DNA of 57,195 nucleotides from Pseudomonadota bacterium (lineage in GTDB: Bacteria > Pseudomonadota > Gammaproteobacteria > Burkholderiales > Thiobacillaceae). The stretch lies in assembly GCA_021802945.1 (NCBI GenBank), contig JAJZRE010000005.1:9574-66768 (forward strand). Direction: 5' to 3'. The notes under the pieces were generated by a model that saw only the letters and a program-made list of their open reading frames with translations, was not told the origin of the DNA and searched no databases. A program made the position numbers and the translations under genes. Positions 23,993-32,013 of this stretch are shown piece by piece. Position 1 is the stretch's first letter. Every line of letters begins with the position of its first letter.

Positions 23993-24118
23993 ATGGATAT
24001 GCAATGCAAAGACATTGAAGTATGCGGCACCTCCGCGCATGGCCATGGTGGACCCGGGGAACCGCCGTCCCCTGACGACGATGATGATTGGGAGGATGAC
24101 GAAGTGCCGTGGTGCTGA
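23993..24118 (+). CDS. Tiny acidic protein, possibly tail-related
   Basis: A 41-codon frame beginning MDMQCKDIEVCGTSAHGHGG and ending PPSPDDDDDWEDDEVPWC. GAAAGGATCAAG precedes its ATG. It contains four Cys, two His and a run of acidic residues. It lies 62 bases before the tape-measure start, where tailed phages often encode small tail-assembly chaperones, but it resembles none that I recognise. Confidence 0.5.
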   Translation: MDMQCKDIEVCGTSAHGHGGPGEPPSPDDDDDWEDDEVPWC

Positions 24119-24180
24119 CGAAATATCGAACAGCCGGGCCTGTCCCGGCTCTTGGCTTTCAACTTGAAAGGAAAACGACC

Positions 24181-27147
24181 ATGAGTGACCAAAAACTTAC
24201 CTACGCTATCGGCGGCGACGCCAGCGGCCTGAAGAAGGCGCTGGCCGACGTCGAGGCTGCGAACGCCCGCGTTCGCCAATCTCTGACCGCCAAGCTGGGC
24301 GAGATCGGCACCTTCAAATCCGCGCAGGCCGAGCTGACGCGCCTGGGCGCGGCGCTGGATGAGGCCAAGCGCAAACGCGACTTCTTCATCAACTCCGCCC
24401 AGGCCGGCGGGGCGGCAGGCGTCAAAGCCTTCGCGCGCGATATCGCCCAGGCCAAGGCGGAAGTGTTGCGCCTTGCCGAAGCGATGCAGCGGCAGCGCGC
24501 CACGCTGACGGGCACGGGCTCGGCTCTCAAGGCCGCAGGCTTCGATGCGGCGAACCTGTCCGGCGCGGAAGCGAAGCTGCGCGCGGCGATGGACGCGGCC
24601 AACGGGGCCGCGGCGAAACAGTCGGCCGCGCTGCGCGAGCAGTTCGCGCGCAACGGTGAATTCCGTCGCAGCGTCGATCAGGTGCGCGATTCCTTCGCGC
24701 GGCTGCGTGCCACCTTCGCGCCTTTGGTGGCGACGCTGGCCGCCGGTTTCAGCGTGCGCGGTATGGCGGAGGCGGCGGATCAGTACGCCAATCTGCAGGC
24801 ACGGCTGAAATTGGCCGCGCGGTCGCAGGAAGAGTTCGCCGCATCGAACGATGCGATCCAGCGGATTGCGAGCGCGGCGCAGGCGCCGCTAGCAGAGACG
24901 GCCGCGCTCTACACCCGCATTGCCAACAGCCTCAAGGATACCGATGTCAGCCAGGCCGCGTTCGTCGACACGACCGAAGCGGTCGCGCTGGCGCTAAGGC
25001 TGTCGGGCGCGACGGTTGCAGAGTCGCAATCCGCGTTTTTGCAATTTTCCCAGGCCATGGCATCGGGCACGCTGCGAGGTGAAGAGCTGAATGCTGTTTT
25101 TGAATCGGCACCACGCCTGATGCAGGCGCTGGCCGCTTCGCTTGGCAAGCCGGTTGGTGAGTTGCGCGCCATGGCAAAAGAGGGTGCCTTGACCCGGGAT
25201 GTATTGATTAACGGGTTGGCCGCCGAGCTGCCCAAATTGCGGCGCGAAGCTGAGAGCCTGCCGAAAACGCTGGCCGGAGCCTTCGTCGAATTGGGAAATC
25301 GGGTGCTTTTGATGGTTGGGCAGATCGATCAGGCATCCGGTGCCAGCGCATCGCTCGCCAAGTCATTTCTCGATCTGGGAACACCCGCCATCCGCGTTGT
25401 TTTCCAGACGCTTACTGTGCTTGCCGCCAATCTGGCATTTGTGTTCAAGACGGTTGGGCGGGAAATAGGTGCCTATGCCGCGCAGGTCGCCGCGATGCTG
25501 CGGCTGGATTTTAAGGGCGCCCGGGGCATCCATGACGCCGTGGCTGCCGATGCCAAGGCTGCCCGCGCTGAACTAGATGCGCTTGAGAAAAAAATAATGG
25601 GATTGGGTGCGCCAAAAGTTGCCATCAAGCCAGTGACGGGTAAGGGTGCGATTTCAAATCCGAACGTGGTTGATACAGGCAAACCCGACAAGGCCGCGCT
25701 GAGTGCTGTCCAACGGGAGGTGGCCGCGCTGCTGAGGGCGCAGGAAGCGCTGGAGAAGGCGCGGGCGGAAGCCGCTGCGCAGGGGCTGGAAGACAGCCTC
25801 ACCACCCGCCGCGAAAAGCTCGAGCAGGCGCGCAAGGCGGAGCTGATCGACGAGGCAGGGTTCATCGCGGCGAAGGCGGCGCTGGACGAGGAGGGGCTGC
25901 GCAACGAGCTGGCGGCCTTGCAGGACCAGCAGGCGAAGCTGCGGGCGGCATCGTTGGCCCCGGGCGCGAAAGGTTCGGAGCGCACGCAGGCGCTGGCCGA
26001 TCTGGCGCTGGTGGATGCGCGCATCCAGTCGGCCGGCGACAAGATACTCAACCTGAGCCAGGCGGCGACGGCTGAACTGGCCGCGCTGGCCTCGGCCAGG
26101 CTGAAGGCGCAGGCGGAGTTCATCGATGGACTGGAGCAGGAAGCATTTTTGTCGGGCCTCGCCAACGATGAACGCGAAACCGCGCTGCTGCTGCTGGAAG
26201 CGGAAAAGCGCGGCATCACCGACGTCAACCGCCTGTTGGAACTGCAGGGGCAGATTCGCGCCAACGCCAACGCAGCGAAGGCGTCGGAAGAACTGCAGCG
26301 GCAGCAGGATGATGTGTACAAGACCGTGCAGCAAGGCGTGCAGCGAGGGTTTGCCGACGGCCTCAATGCCATCGCGACGGGCGAGGGCACGCCGCTGAAG
26401 AACGCGGTCGATGCCTTGCGGAACGCGCTGTCGAATGCGCTGGCCGGCAGCCTGACCGATGCCCTGCTCAATAGTCCGCTGGTCGGCGGCAAGGAAGGCG
26501 TGTTCAACATCGCCGGGTCGCTTGGTTTCGGTGGCAAGAATGACGGCTCGACCCCGGCCAGCGCGATCTATGTGCGGGACGTGAACACGGCAGCCGATGC
26601 GCTGTCAGGGGCGGGCAGCGGCGAAGGCGGTGGCCTGTTCTCCGGCTTCACCAGCATGTTGAGCAGCCTGTTTGCCGGAATCAAGGCCGCCTTCGTCAGC
26701 ATGGTGAGCAGCATCGGCAATGCGCTGTCCGGCGCTTTCGGTGGCGGCGGCGGTGGGCAGAACTGGCTCGGCGCGATCGCCAGCGCATTCGGGTTTGCCG
26801 AAGGCGGATGGACCGGGCCAGGCGGCAAGTACCAGCCGGCCGGCATCGTCCACGCCGGCGAATTCGTGTTCGACCAGGCGGCCACCAACCGCATCGGCGT
26901 CGGCGTGCTGGAAAACATGCGGCGCATCGCCAGCGGGCGCTTCGTCAGCAGTCGCCCGCGTCTGGGCTACGCCGATGGCGGCGCGGTGAACCTGCCGGGC
27001 GGCGCCGCGCCGGTGGTCAACTCCAGCACGAAGATCGTCAATCACTTCGACATGGATTCCGCGCTCAGCGATTACCTCAACACCCGCGGCGGCGAGCGCG
27101 CCGTGCTCAACATCATCCAGCGCAATCCGCGCGCTGTGGGTGGGTGA
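24181..27147 (+). CDS. Phage tail tape-measure protein
   Basis: A 988-residue structural protein that sets tail length and is ejected during DNA delivery. The N-terminal helical repeats are Ala/Lys/Glu-rich. The conserved TMP domain is clear around residues 200-360 (GTLRGEELNAVFESAPRLMQ, MAKEGALTRDVLINGL). Hydrophobic Gly/Ser-rich segments (GLFSGFTSMLSSLFAGIKAA) and FAEGGWTGPGGKYQPAGIVH near the C-terminus match lambdoid/siphophage tape measures. The start at 24181 follows AAAGGAAAACGACC; the open frame reaches further upstream but lacks a site. It is intact, yet no major tail, portal, capsid or terminase gene lies in the window. Confidence 0.92.
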   Translation: MSDQKLTYAIGGDASGLKKALADVEAANARVRQSLTAKLGEIGTFKSAQAELTRLGAALDEAKRKRDFFINSAQAGGAAGVKAFARDIAQAKAEVLRLAEAMQRQRATLTGTGSALKAAGFDAANLSGAEAKLRAAMDAANGAAAKQSAALREQFARNGEFRRSVDQVRDSFARLRATFAPLVATLAAGFSVRGMAEAADQYANLQARLKLAARSQEEFAASNDAIQRIASAAQAPLAETAALYTRIANSLKDTDVSQAAFVDTTEAVALALRLSGATVAESQSAFLQFSQAMASGTLRGEELNAVFESAPRLMQALAASLGKPVGELRAMAKEGALTRDVLINGLAAELPKLRREAESLPKTLAGAFVELGNRVLLMVGQIDQASGASASLAKSFLDLGTPAIRVVFQTLTVLAANLAFVFKTVGREIGAYAAQVAAMLRLDFKGARGIHDAVAADAKAARAELDALEKKIMGLGAPKVAIKPVTGKGAISNPNVVDTGKPDKAALSAVQREVAALLRAQEALEKARAEAAAQGLEDSLTTRREKLEQARKAELIDEAGFIAAKAALDEEGLRNELAALQDQQAKLRAASLAPGAKGSERTQALADLALVDARIQSAGDKILNLSQAATAELAALASARLKAQAEFIDGLEQEAFLSGLANDERETALLLLEAEKRGITDVNRLLELQGQIRANANAAKASEELQRQQDDVYKTVQQGVQRGFADGLNAIATGEGTPLKNAVDALRNALSNALAGSLTDALLNSPLVGGKEGVFNIAGSLGFGGKNDGSTPASAIYVRDVNTAADALSGAGSGEGGGLFSGFTSMLSSLFAGIKAAFVSMVSSIGNALSGAFGGGGGGQNWLGAIASAFGFAEGGWTGPGGKYQPAGIVHAGEFVFDQAATNRIGVGVLENMRRIASGRFVSSRPRLGYADGGAVNLPGGAAPVVNSSTKIVNHFDMDSALSDYLNTRGGERAVLNIIQRNPRAVGG

Positions 27148-27155
27148 CACGCATG

Positions 27156-27203
27156 GCTCAAATTTGAGCACCCCAAAGGCCGGGGTCTTCCGGCCTTTTT
27201 TTT
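27156..27203 (+). terminator. Palindrome and intrinsic terminator after the tape-measure gene
   Basis: GCTCAAATTTGAGC (27156-27169) is a perfect 14-bp palindrome. It is followed by the terminator stem AAGGCCGG/CCGGCCTT (27176-27183 with 27190-27197) and a run of T to 27203. Together they close the plus-strand island operon. Confidence 0.85.
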
Positions 27204-27577
27204 GCAACTTTCGCACCTTTTTTATCTGATTCCCTAGAAGGTTTTTATAAGGATTTTCTTTCTTTACTTGTGAATAAAGGCTTTCAAGACTTGGGCCACA
27301 CCAAGGCCGGAATAAAGGGAATAAAGGGCGGAAAGCTACTTTCGCCACTTCTTTCCCTTTATTCCGGCCTGTAGTACCGCTGGCGGTTACTTGATCGATG
27401 CAGGATTTTCCGGCTCGTACATGCCAATGGACGCCGGGGGCCCCTACAGCCCCCGCCTGTCTCGGATGTTTCGAGCCGCATTCATTCCCCTGTTATCTGG
27501 GTTTTGGCGGCTCTAACGGTACACTGGACAGTGTTCAATGAAGCGGCTCAGTTGAGCGCTTTCGGGTTCAAGGCCCG
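27204..27577. other. Gene-free AT-rich stretch with candidate origin
   Basis: No credible gene lies here. It holds the iteron/inverted-repeat block described separately, then a GC-rich stretch (27430-27470) and a short hairpin near 27560-27578. It separates the convergent plus- and minus-strand operons of the island. Confidence 0.6.
27272..27370. repeat. GAATAAAGG iterons in an 18-bp inverted repeat, candidate origin
   Basis: GAATAAAGG occurs at 27272-27280, 27310-27318 and 27319-27327 (the last two in tandem), with an inverted copy at 27356-27364. Bases 27304-27321 and 27353-27370 form a perfect 18-bp inverted repeat, and the 31-base loop contains a second smaller stem. Iterons plus a strong secondary structure near primase and helicase-like genes resemble P4-like origins. 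Function is inferred. Confidence 0.55.
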
Positions 27578-27602
27578 AAAAAAAAGCCACCCGAAGGCGG
27601 CT
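27578..27602 (-). terminator. Intrinsic terminator of the minus-strand island genes
   Basis: On the minus strand AGCCGCC-TTCG-GGTGGCT is followed by T8. It ends transcription from the gene at 27626-27979 and has an inverted duplicate at 20408-20431. Confidence 0.85.
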
Positions 27603-27625
27603 CATTTTCTTTGCTTGGCAAATCA

Positions 27626-27979
27626 TCATTCCTTGGGTGGTCTGTAAGACAGGGGCTTCCTCAAGTTCGGCGGCAGCAGCCATTCATCGAGATGCGACAG
27701 GTCTTCACCCGCTGGGTCTAATCGGCACATCACACGATCCGCCAGCCAGCCCATTTTCATGGATGACTTGGCGGCCAAGGCCGCCAGGCAAGCAGCATCC
27801 AGTGCGTCCCAGGGTCCCGTCTCCCCCGATAATTGCTCTTCCAGCCTCTTGCAGATGGCGGCTATCCCCCGTGCATCCACAGTTAGCTCGAACAATGCCG
27901 AAGTGACCATCTTGAGTTCATCGGGCGGCAGATTTGCACCAGGCTCGGTTTTAAGGTTGACAACGGTCTCATGCTGCAT
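27626..27979 (-). CDS. Hypothetical island protein, 117 aa
   Basis: A soluble 117-residue protein (MQHETVVNLKTEPGANLPPD at the start, helical middle IAAICKRLEEQLSG, end PPNLRKPLSYRPPKE). AAGGAG lies seven bases before the ATG at 27979. It overlaps the preceding small gene by 11 bases, so they form one unit behind the integrase. No family is recognised. A truncated inverted copy of its 3' end lies at 20283-20386. Confidence 0.7.
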   Translation of the reverse strand: MQHETVVNLKTEPGANLPPDELKMVTSALFELTVDARGIAAICKRLEEQLSGETGPWDALDAACLAALAAKSSMKMGWLADRVMCRLDPAGEDLSHLDEWLLPPNLRKPLSYRPPKE

Positions 27980-28172
27980 GTCCGAGCTCCTTCTTCAACA
28001 AGCGCTCGATATCGCGCACGGCAGTGTCGGAAAGCTTGGTGATCAGCCATAGCGCGGAATTTTGCAACTCGCATTTATCAAGCGCAGCGCCTGCTGTATC
28101 TCCCATTGTTTTGAACAAGACCTGCAAATCTTCGAGGTTGGCGAAGGTGGGGGTGTACGTTTCTACAGCCAT
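27969..28172 (-). CDS. Hypothetical island protein, 67 aa
   Basis: A 67-residue, mainly helical protein (MAVETYTPTFANLEDLQVLF at the start, WLITKLSDTAVRDIERLLKK near the end). AAGGAGA precedes the ATG at 28172. Its gene overlaps the next by 11 bases. No family is recognised. The paired arrangement of two small genes downstream of an integrase could suit a control or toxin-antitoxin-like module, but no known toxin fold is visible. Confidence 0.65.
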   Translation of the reverse strand: MAVETYTPTFANLEDLQVLFKTMGDTAGAALDKCELQNSALWLITKLSDTAVRDIERLLKKELGHAA

Positions 28173-28266
28173 GATCCATATCTCCTTGTGGTGGGTGGTC
28201 TACAGGGCCGACACGCACTGCTGGCCCGCTTTGCCTGAGTCCGTCAAGCGGCGGTATTGCCACTGG

Positions 28267-29529
28267 TTACGCTGTTTTTGCCCTGAGGGGAATCACGTTT
28301 TCAACCTTGAGGGCGTCCAGGTAATCCGCCCATGCCTGCATCATTTCCCGGCGCTTCGTCAGGTGGGCCGTCCGGTTGTATGCGCGGCCGTTCGGGTCTC
28401 TCACAGCATGGGCCAGTTGGTGTTCGATCCAGTCCGGCCGAAAGCCCAGGACTTCATCCAGGACAGTTCGGGCCATTGCCCTGAAGCCGTGGCCAGTCAT
28501 TTCCTCTTTCGGTATGCCCATGCGCCGCATGGCCGCCAGGACGGCGTTATCACTCATGGGCCGGCCATTGGTCCGCGCTCCGGGGAAAACATACCGGCCG
28601 CGTCCGGTTACGGCGTGCAGCTCGCGCAGGATTTCAACCGCTTGGCGGGATAGGGGGACCAGGTGGGGTTCGCGCATCTTCATGCGGGCGGCGGGGATAT
28701 TCCATTCCGCGTTATCCAGGTCGATTTCGGACCACTCCGCTTTGCGAAGCTCACCCGGCCGGACGAATACCAGAGGCGCCAGGCGCAAGGCGCACTTGGT
28801 CACGAAAAATCCGGTGTATCCATCCAGGGACCGCAGCAAGCCGCCGATGGCCTTCGGGTCCGTGATGGCTGGCAGGTGGGTTTTGCTCACGGGCACAAGG
28901 GCGCCTCTCAGGTCCGCCGATATGTCACGTTCGGCACGGCCGGTGGCGATGGCATAGCGGAAAACCTGCCCGCAGTTTTGCAGTGTGCGGTGCGCCGTCT
29001 CAATCGCTCCGCGTTCCTCGATCCGCCGCAACGCGGACAGCAGTTCCGGCGCCTTGATTTCGGCAATCGGGCGGGCGCCGAGCCAGGGGAAAATGTCGCG
29101 TTCGAGGCGCCGGATGATCTTGTCCGCGTGGCTTGCTACCCAGTCAGCGGAAAACTTTTCGAACCACTCACGGGCGACGGCTTCGAAGCTGTTGGCCAGG
29201 GGGATTCCGTCCGCCAGCCGGCGTTCAGTCTCCCGCGCTTCCGCCTGCCTCGTTCTTTTCGCTTTTCGGACTTCGCTGGGGTCGACCCCTTCCGCCAAAA
29301 GGGCGCGTGCGGCCTCCGCGTTTCTTCGCGCCAGGGCCAGCCCGGTTTCGGGATAGACGCCAACGGATAGCGTTTTGCGTTTTCCTTCGTGGGTGTAGTC
29401 GAGCCGCCACCATTTTTTCGCATCGGGGCGGACCAGCAAATAAAGCCCGCTACCGTCAGGAAGACGATAGGGGGCTTCTTTGGGTTTGGCCGCCTTGATG
29501 GCGGTGTCTGTAATGAGTTCCTTGGCCAT
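28267..29529 (-). CDS. int: Tyrosine-recombinase integrase (DUF4102 type)
   Basis: A 420-residue site-specific recombinase that would integrate the element at ssrA. The N-terminal DUF4102 domain opens KELITDTAIKAAKPKEAPYR and LPDGSGLYLLVR. The SAM-like core-binding domain is in the middle. Catalytic residues are visible: Arg in FVRPGELRKAEWSEID, HxxR in GHGFRAMART, His in EHQLAHAV and Tyr in RAYNRTAHL. The start faces ssrA, 170 bases away, with arm-like repeats between, the usual layout for tRNA/tmRNA-targeting integrases. It appears intact. Confidence 0.95.
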   Translation of the reverse strand: MAKELITDTAIKAAKPKEAPYRLPDGSGLYLLVRPDAKKWWRLDYTHEGKRKTLSVGVYPETGLALARRNAEAARALLAEGVDPSEVRKAKRTRQAEARETERRLADGIPLANSFEAVAREWFEKFSADWVASHADKIIRRLERDIFPWLGARPIAEIKAPELLSALRRIEERGAIETAHRTLQNCGQVFRYAIATGRAERDISADLRGALVPVSKTHLPAITDPKAIGGLLRSLDGYTGFFVTKCALRLAPLVFVRPGELRKAEWSEIDLDNAEWNIPAARMKMREPHLVPLSRQAVEILRELHAVTGRGRYVFPGARTNGRPMSDNAVLAAMRRMGIPKEEMTGHGFRAMARTVLDEVLGFRPDWIEHQLAHAVRDPNGRAYNRTAHLTKRREMMQAWADYLDALKVENVIPLRAKTA

Positions 29530-29618
29530 GCAGTAACTCCCCGGTATGCGGTAACAGGAAAATGCTGTTACTGCGGACGTTACTGCAAATAATGCCGGAT
29601 TTCAATGGATGTTACTGC
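29530..29618. repeat. Right cluster of GTTACTGC integrase arm-type sites
   Basis: GTTACTGC at 29567, 29579 and 29611 on the plus strand, an inverted copy GCAGTAAC at 29530-29537, and a one-mismatch inverted copy GCGGTAAC near 29548. The first two share the 12-base spacing of the left pair at 20198/20210. They lie between the integrase start and ssrA and may also regulate int. Confidence 0.65.
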
Positions 29619-29641
29619 ATGACCCCGGACGCCATATAAAG

Positions 29642-29666
29642 AAAAAGCCCGTATTTTCACGGGCTT
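29642..29666 (-). terminator. Intrinsic terminator downstream of ssrA
   Basis: On the minus strand AAGCCCGT-GAAAAT-ACGGGCTT is followed by T5. It lies about 35 bases after the ssrA 3' end and inside the integrated element, so the element appears to supply a replacement terminator. Confidence 0.85.
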
Positions 29667-29699
29667 AAGGATGCTTCTGGATGTTGTTGGATGTTGAAT

Positions 29700-30066
29700 T
29701 GGTGGAGCCGGCGGGAATCGAACCCGCGTCCGCAAGCCCTCTACAGGCAGTTCTACATACTTAGTCCGGTGTTTTTAAGCTTTAAGCTTGATCACGCCCG
29801 CCGAACAGGCTGGATTTCGCCGAGTCGCCTTGGATTTGGCACCTGCCCAAGCGACCCGGACAGGCACGATTTCATGTGAATTAACTCACTGCCGGTTTGA
29901 CCCGGCCCAGCCCATGAACAGGCTAGTGTGAGTCCTGGACCTTAAGCGGCCAGGGCGTAGTTTTCGTCGTTTGCGACTAAAGTTTTTCAGTTGGATTTAC
30001 GAGGTGCTCTGACCCTCGGTATGCCCTACGCTGCTTTGCGACCCACGTCGAAGCCAGGTCGGCCCC
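29700..30066 (-). ncRNA. ssrA: Transfer-messenger RNA (tmRNA)
   Basis: A 367-base tmRNA for ribosome rescue. The 5' end reads GGGGCCGACCTGGCTTCGAC and the 3' end closes the tRNA-like part with GGTTCGATTCCCGCC and CCACCA. The tag frame (29974-29945) reads ANDENYALAA followed by TAA. The gene is intact although its 3' end serves as the attachment site of the neighbouring element. TACACT (30090-30085, minus strand) is a possible -10 box. Confidence 0.97.
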
Positions 30067-30186
30067 ATGTGCGTTGCTGCAACAAGTGTACCGCATAGAG
30101 GGCCGGTCCGCAGGAAAGTTCCGGTGGAGCGGGAAATTTCTGGGGGGCATATTGAGGCTCCTGATACCGTGACAGGCCTCAATCAC

Positions 30187-30219
30187 CGTTCGCCCTGTCG
30201 AAGGGCTCAGCCCGAACGG
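30187..30219. repeat. REP-like palindrome between sirB2 and ssrA
   Basis: CCGTTCG ... CGAACGG encloses GCCCT ... AGGGC, the familiar GTTCGCCCTGTCGAAGGGC type of extragenic palindrome. A related GCGAACGGGGG lies about 30 bases further on. It may limit transcription out of the sirB2 operon; dispersal in the genome is expected for this type. Confidence 0.6.
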
Positions 30220-30255
30220 GGGTGAGAGATGCCCTTGTCAGGCGAACGGGGGGGC

Positions 30256-30636
30256 TTACAGGAAAGGCAAGGGGTCGTGCGCGACTGCCACCGCCACGAT
30301 GTAGCCGAACACGAGCAGGGCGGCGATCCAGGCGGCGATGCGCCTGCGCCTGGTCTTGCCGCGCTTGAGGGCGACGGTGCCGAGCACGATGTAGGCGATC
30401 AGCGCGAAAAGCTTGGCGGTGAGCCATCCGTCCACCAGCGGGTACTGGCCCAGCGTGATGGCGAGGCCGAAGCCGCTGATCAGCAGCAGGGTGTCGTTGA
30501 CGTGCGGGACGATGCGCACCCAGCGCGCCCGCAGCCGCGGGGAATCGGCCATCATCCAGGCGCCGCGCAGGAGGAACAGCGTCAGCGTGATGGCGATGGT
30601 GGCGAGGTGGACATGCTTGAGCAGGCTGTAGGCCAT
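30256..30636 (-). CDS. SirB2-family inner-membrane protein
   Basis: A 126-residue membrane protein with four hydrophobic helices (LATIAITLTLFLLRGAWM, VNDTLLLISGFGLAITL, LFALIAYIVLGTVAL, IAALLVFGYIVAVAVA), matching the SirB2 family. The ATG at 30636 is one base after the gph stop region, giving tight coupling. The family function is not firmly known. It ends the minus-strand mtaD-ubiG-gph cluster. Confidence 0.85.
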   Translation of the reverse strand: MAYSLLKHVHLATIAITLTLFLLRGAWMMADSPRLRARWVRIVPHVNDTLLLISGFGLAITLGQYPLVDGWLTAKLFALIAYIVLGTVALKRGKTRRRRIAAWIAALLVFGYIVAVAVAHDPLPFL

Positions 30637-30637
30637 G

Positions 30638-31300
30638 TCAGGGCGCCAGGTAGTCGAGGGTGTCGAGCGGGTGATGGATCTCCGCGTGGGCGCCCCAGGT
30701 GTGCGGCTGGTCGGCGGCGTCGAGATAGCCCCAGGCGGCGACCAGCGCCGGCATGGCGGCGGCCGTGGCGGCCTGGATGTCGCGCTCGGCATCGCCCAGG
30801 TACAGGCACTGCGCCGGCAGGGCGCCGCACAGTTCGGCGGCGGCGAGCATCGGGGCCGGATGCGGCTTGGGCTGCGGGCAGGTGTCGCCGGAGACGATGC
30901 AGGCGGCGCGCTCGGCCAGGTCGAGGATGGACATCAGCGGCTCGGTGAAGCGCGCCGGCTTGTTGGTGACCACGCCCCAGGCGAGGCCGCGCCGTTCCAG
31001 CGCGTCCAGCAGTTCGGGAATGCCGGGGAAGGGCCGTGACTGGCGGCAGATGTTCGCGGCATAGAGTTCGAGGAACTCCTCCCGCATCGCGGGGAAGCGC
31101 GCATCCCCGGGATGTAGGCCGAAACCGAGGCCGAGCAGGCCACGCGCGCCGTGCGAGGCCTGCGGGCGGATGATTTCATCGGTGAGCGGCGCGAGGCCGT
31201 GGCGCGCGCGCTGCAGGTTGAGCGCGTGGCCGAGGTCGGGCGCGGTGTCGACCAGGGTGCCGTCGAGGTCGAACAGGACGGCGCGGATGTTCTCGAGCAT
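30638..31300 (-). CDS. gph: Phosphoglycolate phosphatase, HAD family
   Basis: A 220-residue HAD hydrolase. It shows motif I VLFDLDGTLVDTAPDLGHAL with the nucleophilic Asp, motif II VVTNKP, a Lys in PQPKPHPAP and motif IV YLGDAERDIQAA. In betaproteobacteria this gene regularly follows ubiG, and the enzyme removes 2-phosphoglycolate from oxygenase side reactions or DNA repair. The stop is directly before the sirB2 start. Confidence 0.93.
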   Translation of the reverse strand: MLENIRAVLFDLDGTLVDTAPDLGHALNLQRARHGLAPLTDEIIRPQASHGARGLLGLGFGLHPGDARFPAMREEFLELYAANICRQSRPFPGIPELLDALERRGLAWGVVTNKPARFTEPLMSILDLAERAACIVSGDTCPQPKPHPAPMLAAAELCGALPAQCLYLGDAERDIQAATAAAMPALVAAWGYLDAADQPHTWGAHAEIHHPLDTLDYLAP

Positions 31301-31307
31301 CGCGGCT

Positions 31308-32006
31308 TTACTCCCCCCGGCGCGTCGCCATCAGGTAGTTGACGTCGGTGTCGGCTTCCAGCTTGTAGACCCTGGTCAGCGGGTTGTAGGTCATGCCGAT
31401 CAGTTCCTGGGTGTCGAGCCCGGCTTCGCGCGCCATGCGGGCGAGCTCGGCGGGCTGGATGAACCTGGCGTAGTCGTGGGTGCCGCGCGGCAAGAGCTTG
31501 AGGACGTATTCGGCGCCGACGATGGCGAACAGGTAGCTCTTGGCGTTGCGGTTCAGCGTGGAGAAGAACACCCAGCCGCCCGGCTTGACCAGCCTGGCGC
31601 AGGCGGCGACGACCGAAGCGGGGTCGGGGACGTGTTCGAGCATTTCCATGCAGGTGACGACGTCGAATTCGCCGGCGTGCTGGGCGGCGAAAGCTTCGGC
31701 GGACACCAGCTGGTAATCGACGCTCTTGCCGGATTCGTAGAGGTGCAGCCCGGCGACCTTGAGGGCCTTCTCGGAGAGGTCGATGCCGCTGACCTCGGCG
31801 CCGGCGCCCGCCATGGCCTCGGCCAGGATGCCGCCGCCGCAGCCGACGTCGAGCACCTTCTTGCCGGCCAGCGGCGCCTGCCTGTCGATCCACTTCAGGC
31901 GCAGCGGGTTGATTTCGTGCAGCGGCTTGAATTCGGAGTTCGGGTCCCACCAGCGGTGGGCGAGTTCGGAAAACTTGGCGATTTCGGCGGCGTCGACGTT
32001 GCTCAT
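31308..32006 (-). CDS. ubiG: Ubiquinone biosynthesis O-methyltransferase UbiG
   Basis: A 232-residue SAM-dependent methyltransferase catalysing both O-methylation steps of ubiquinone synthesis. Diagnostic parts are [20 protein letters not shown] near the N-terminus, the SAM loop [16 protein letters not shown], and the late segment [20 protein letters not shown]. It lies seven bases before gph and seven bases after mtaD, all on the minus strand. Confidence 0.96.
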   Translation of the reverse strand: MSNVDAAEIAKFSELAHRWWDPNSEFKPLHEINPLRLKWIDRQAPLAGKKVLDVGCGGGILAEAMAGAGAEVSGIDLSEKALKVAGLHLYESGKSVDYQLVSAEAFAAQHAGEFDVVTCMEMLEHVPDPASVVAACARLVKPGGWVFFSTLNRNAKSYLFAIVGAEYVLKLLPRGTHDYARFIQPAELARMAREAGLDTQELIGMTYNPLTRVYKLEADTDVNYLMATRRGE

Positions 32007-32013
32007 GGGAACC

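Noticed and set aside
24109-24180. Upstream extension of the tape-measure gene
   Set aside because: The frame is open, but AAAGGAAAACG lies before the ATG at 24181, and the tiny acidic gene ends in this interval.
27272-27370. CRISPR-like repeat array
   Set aside because: Repeats are only nine bases, spacing is irregular and one is inverted; no cas genes are present.
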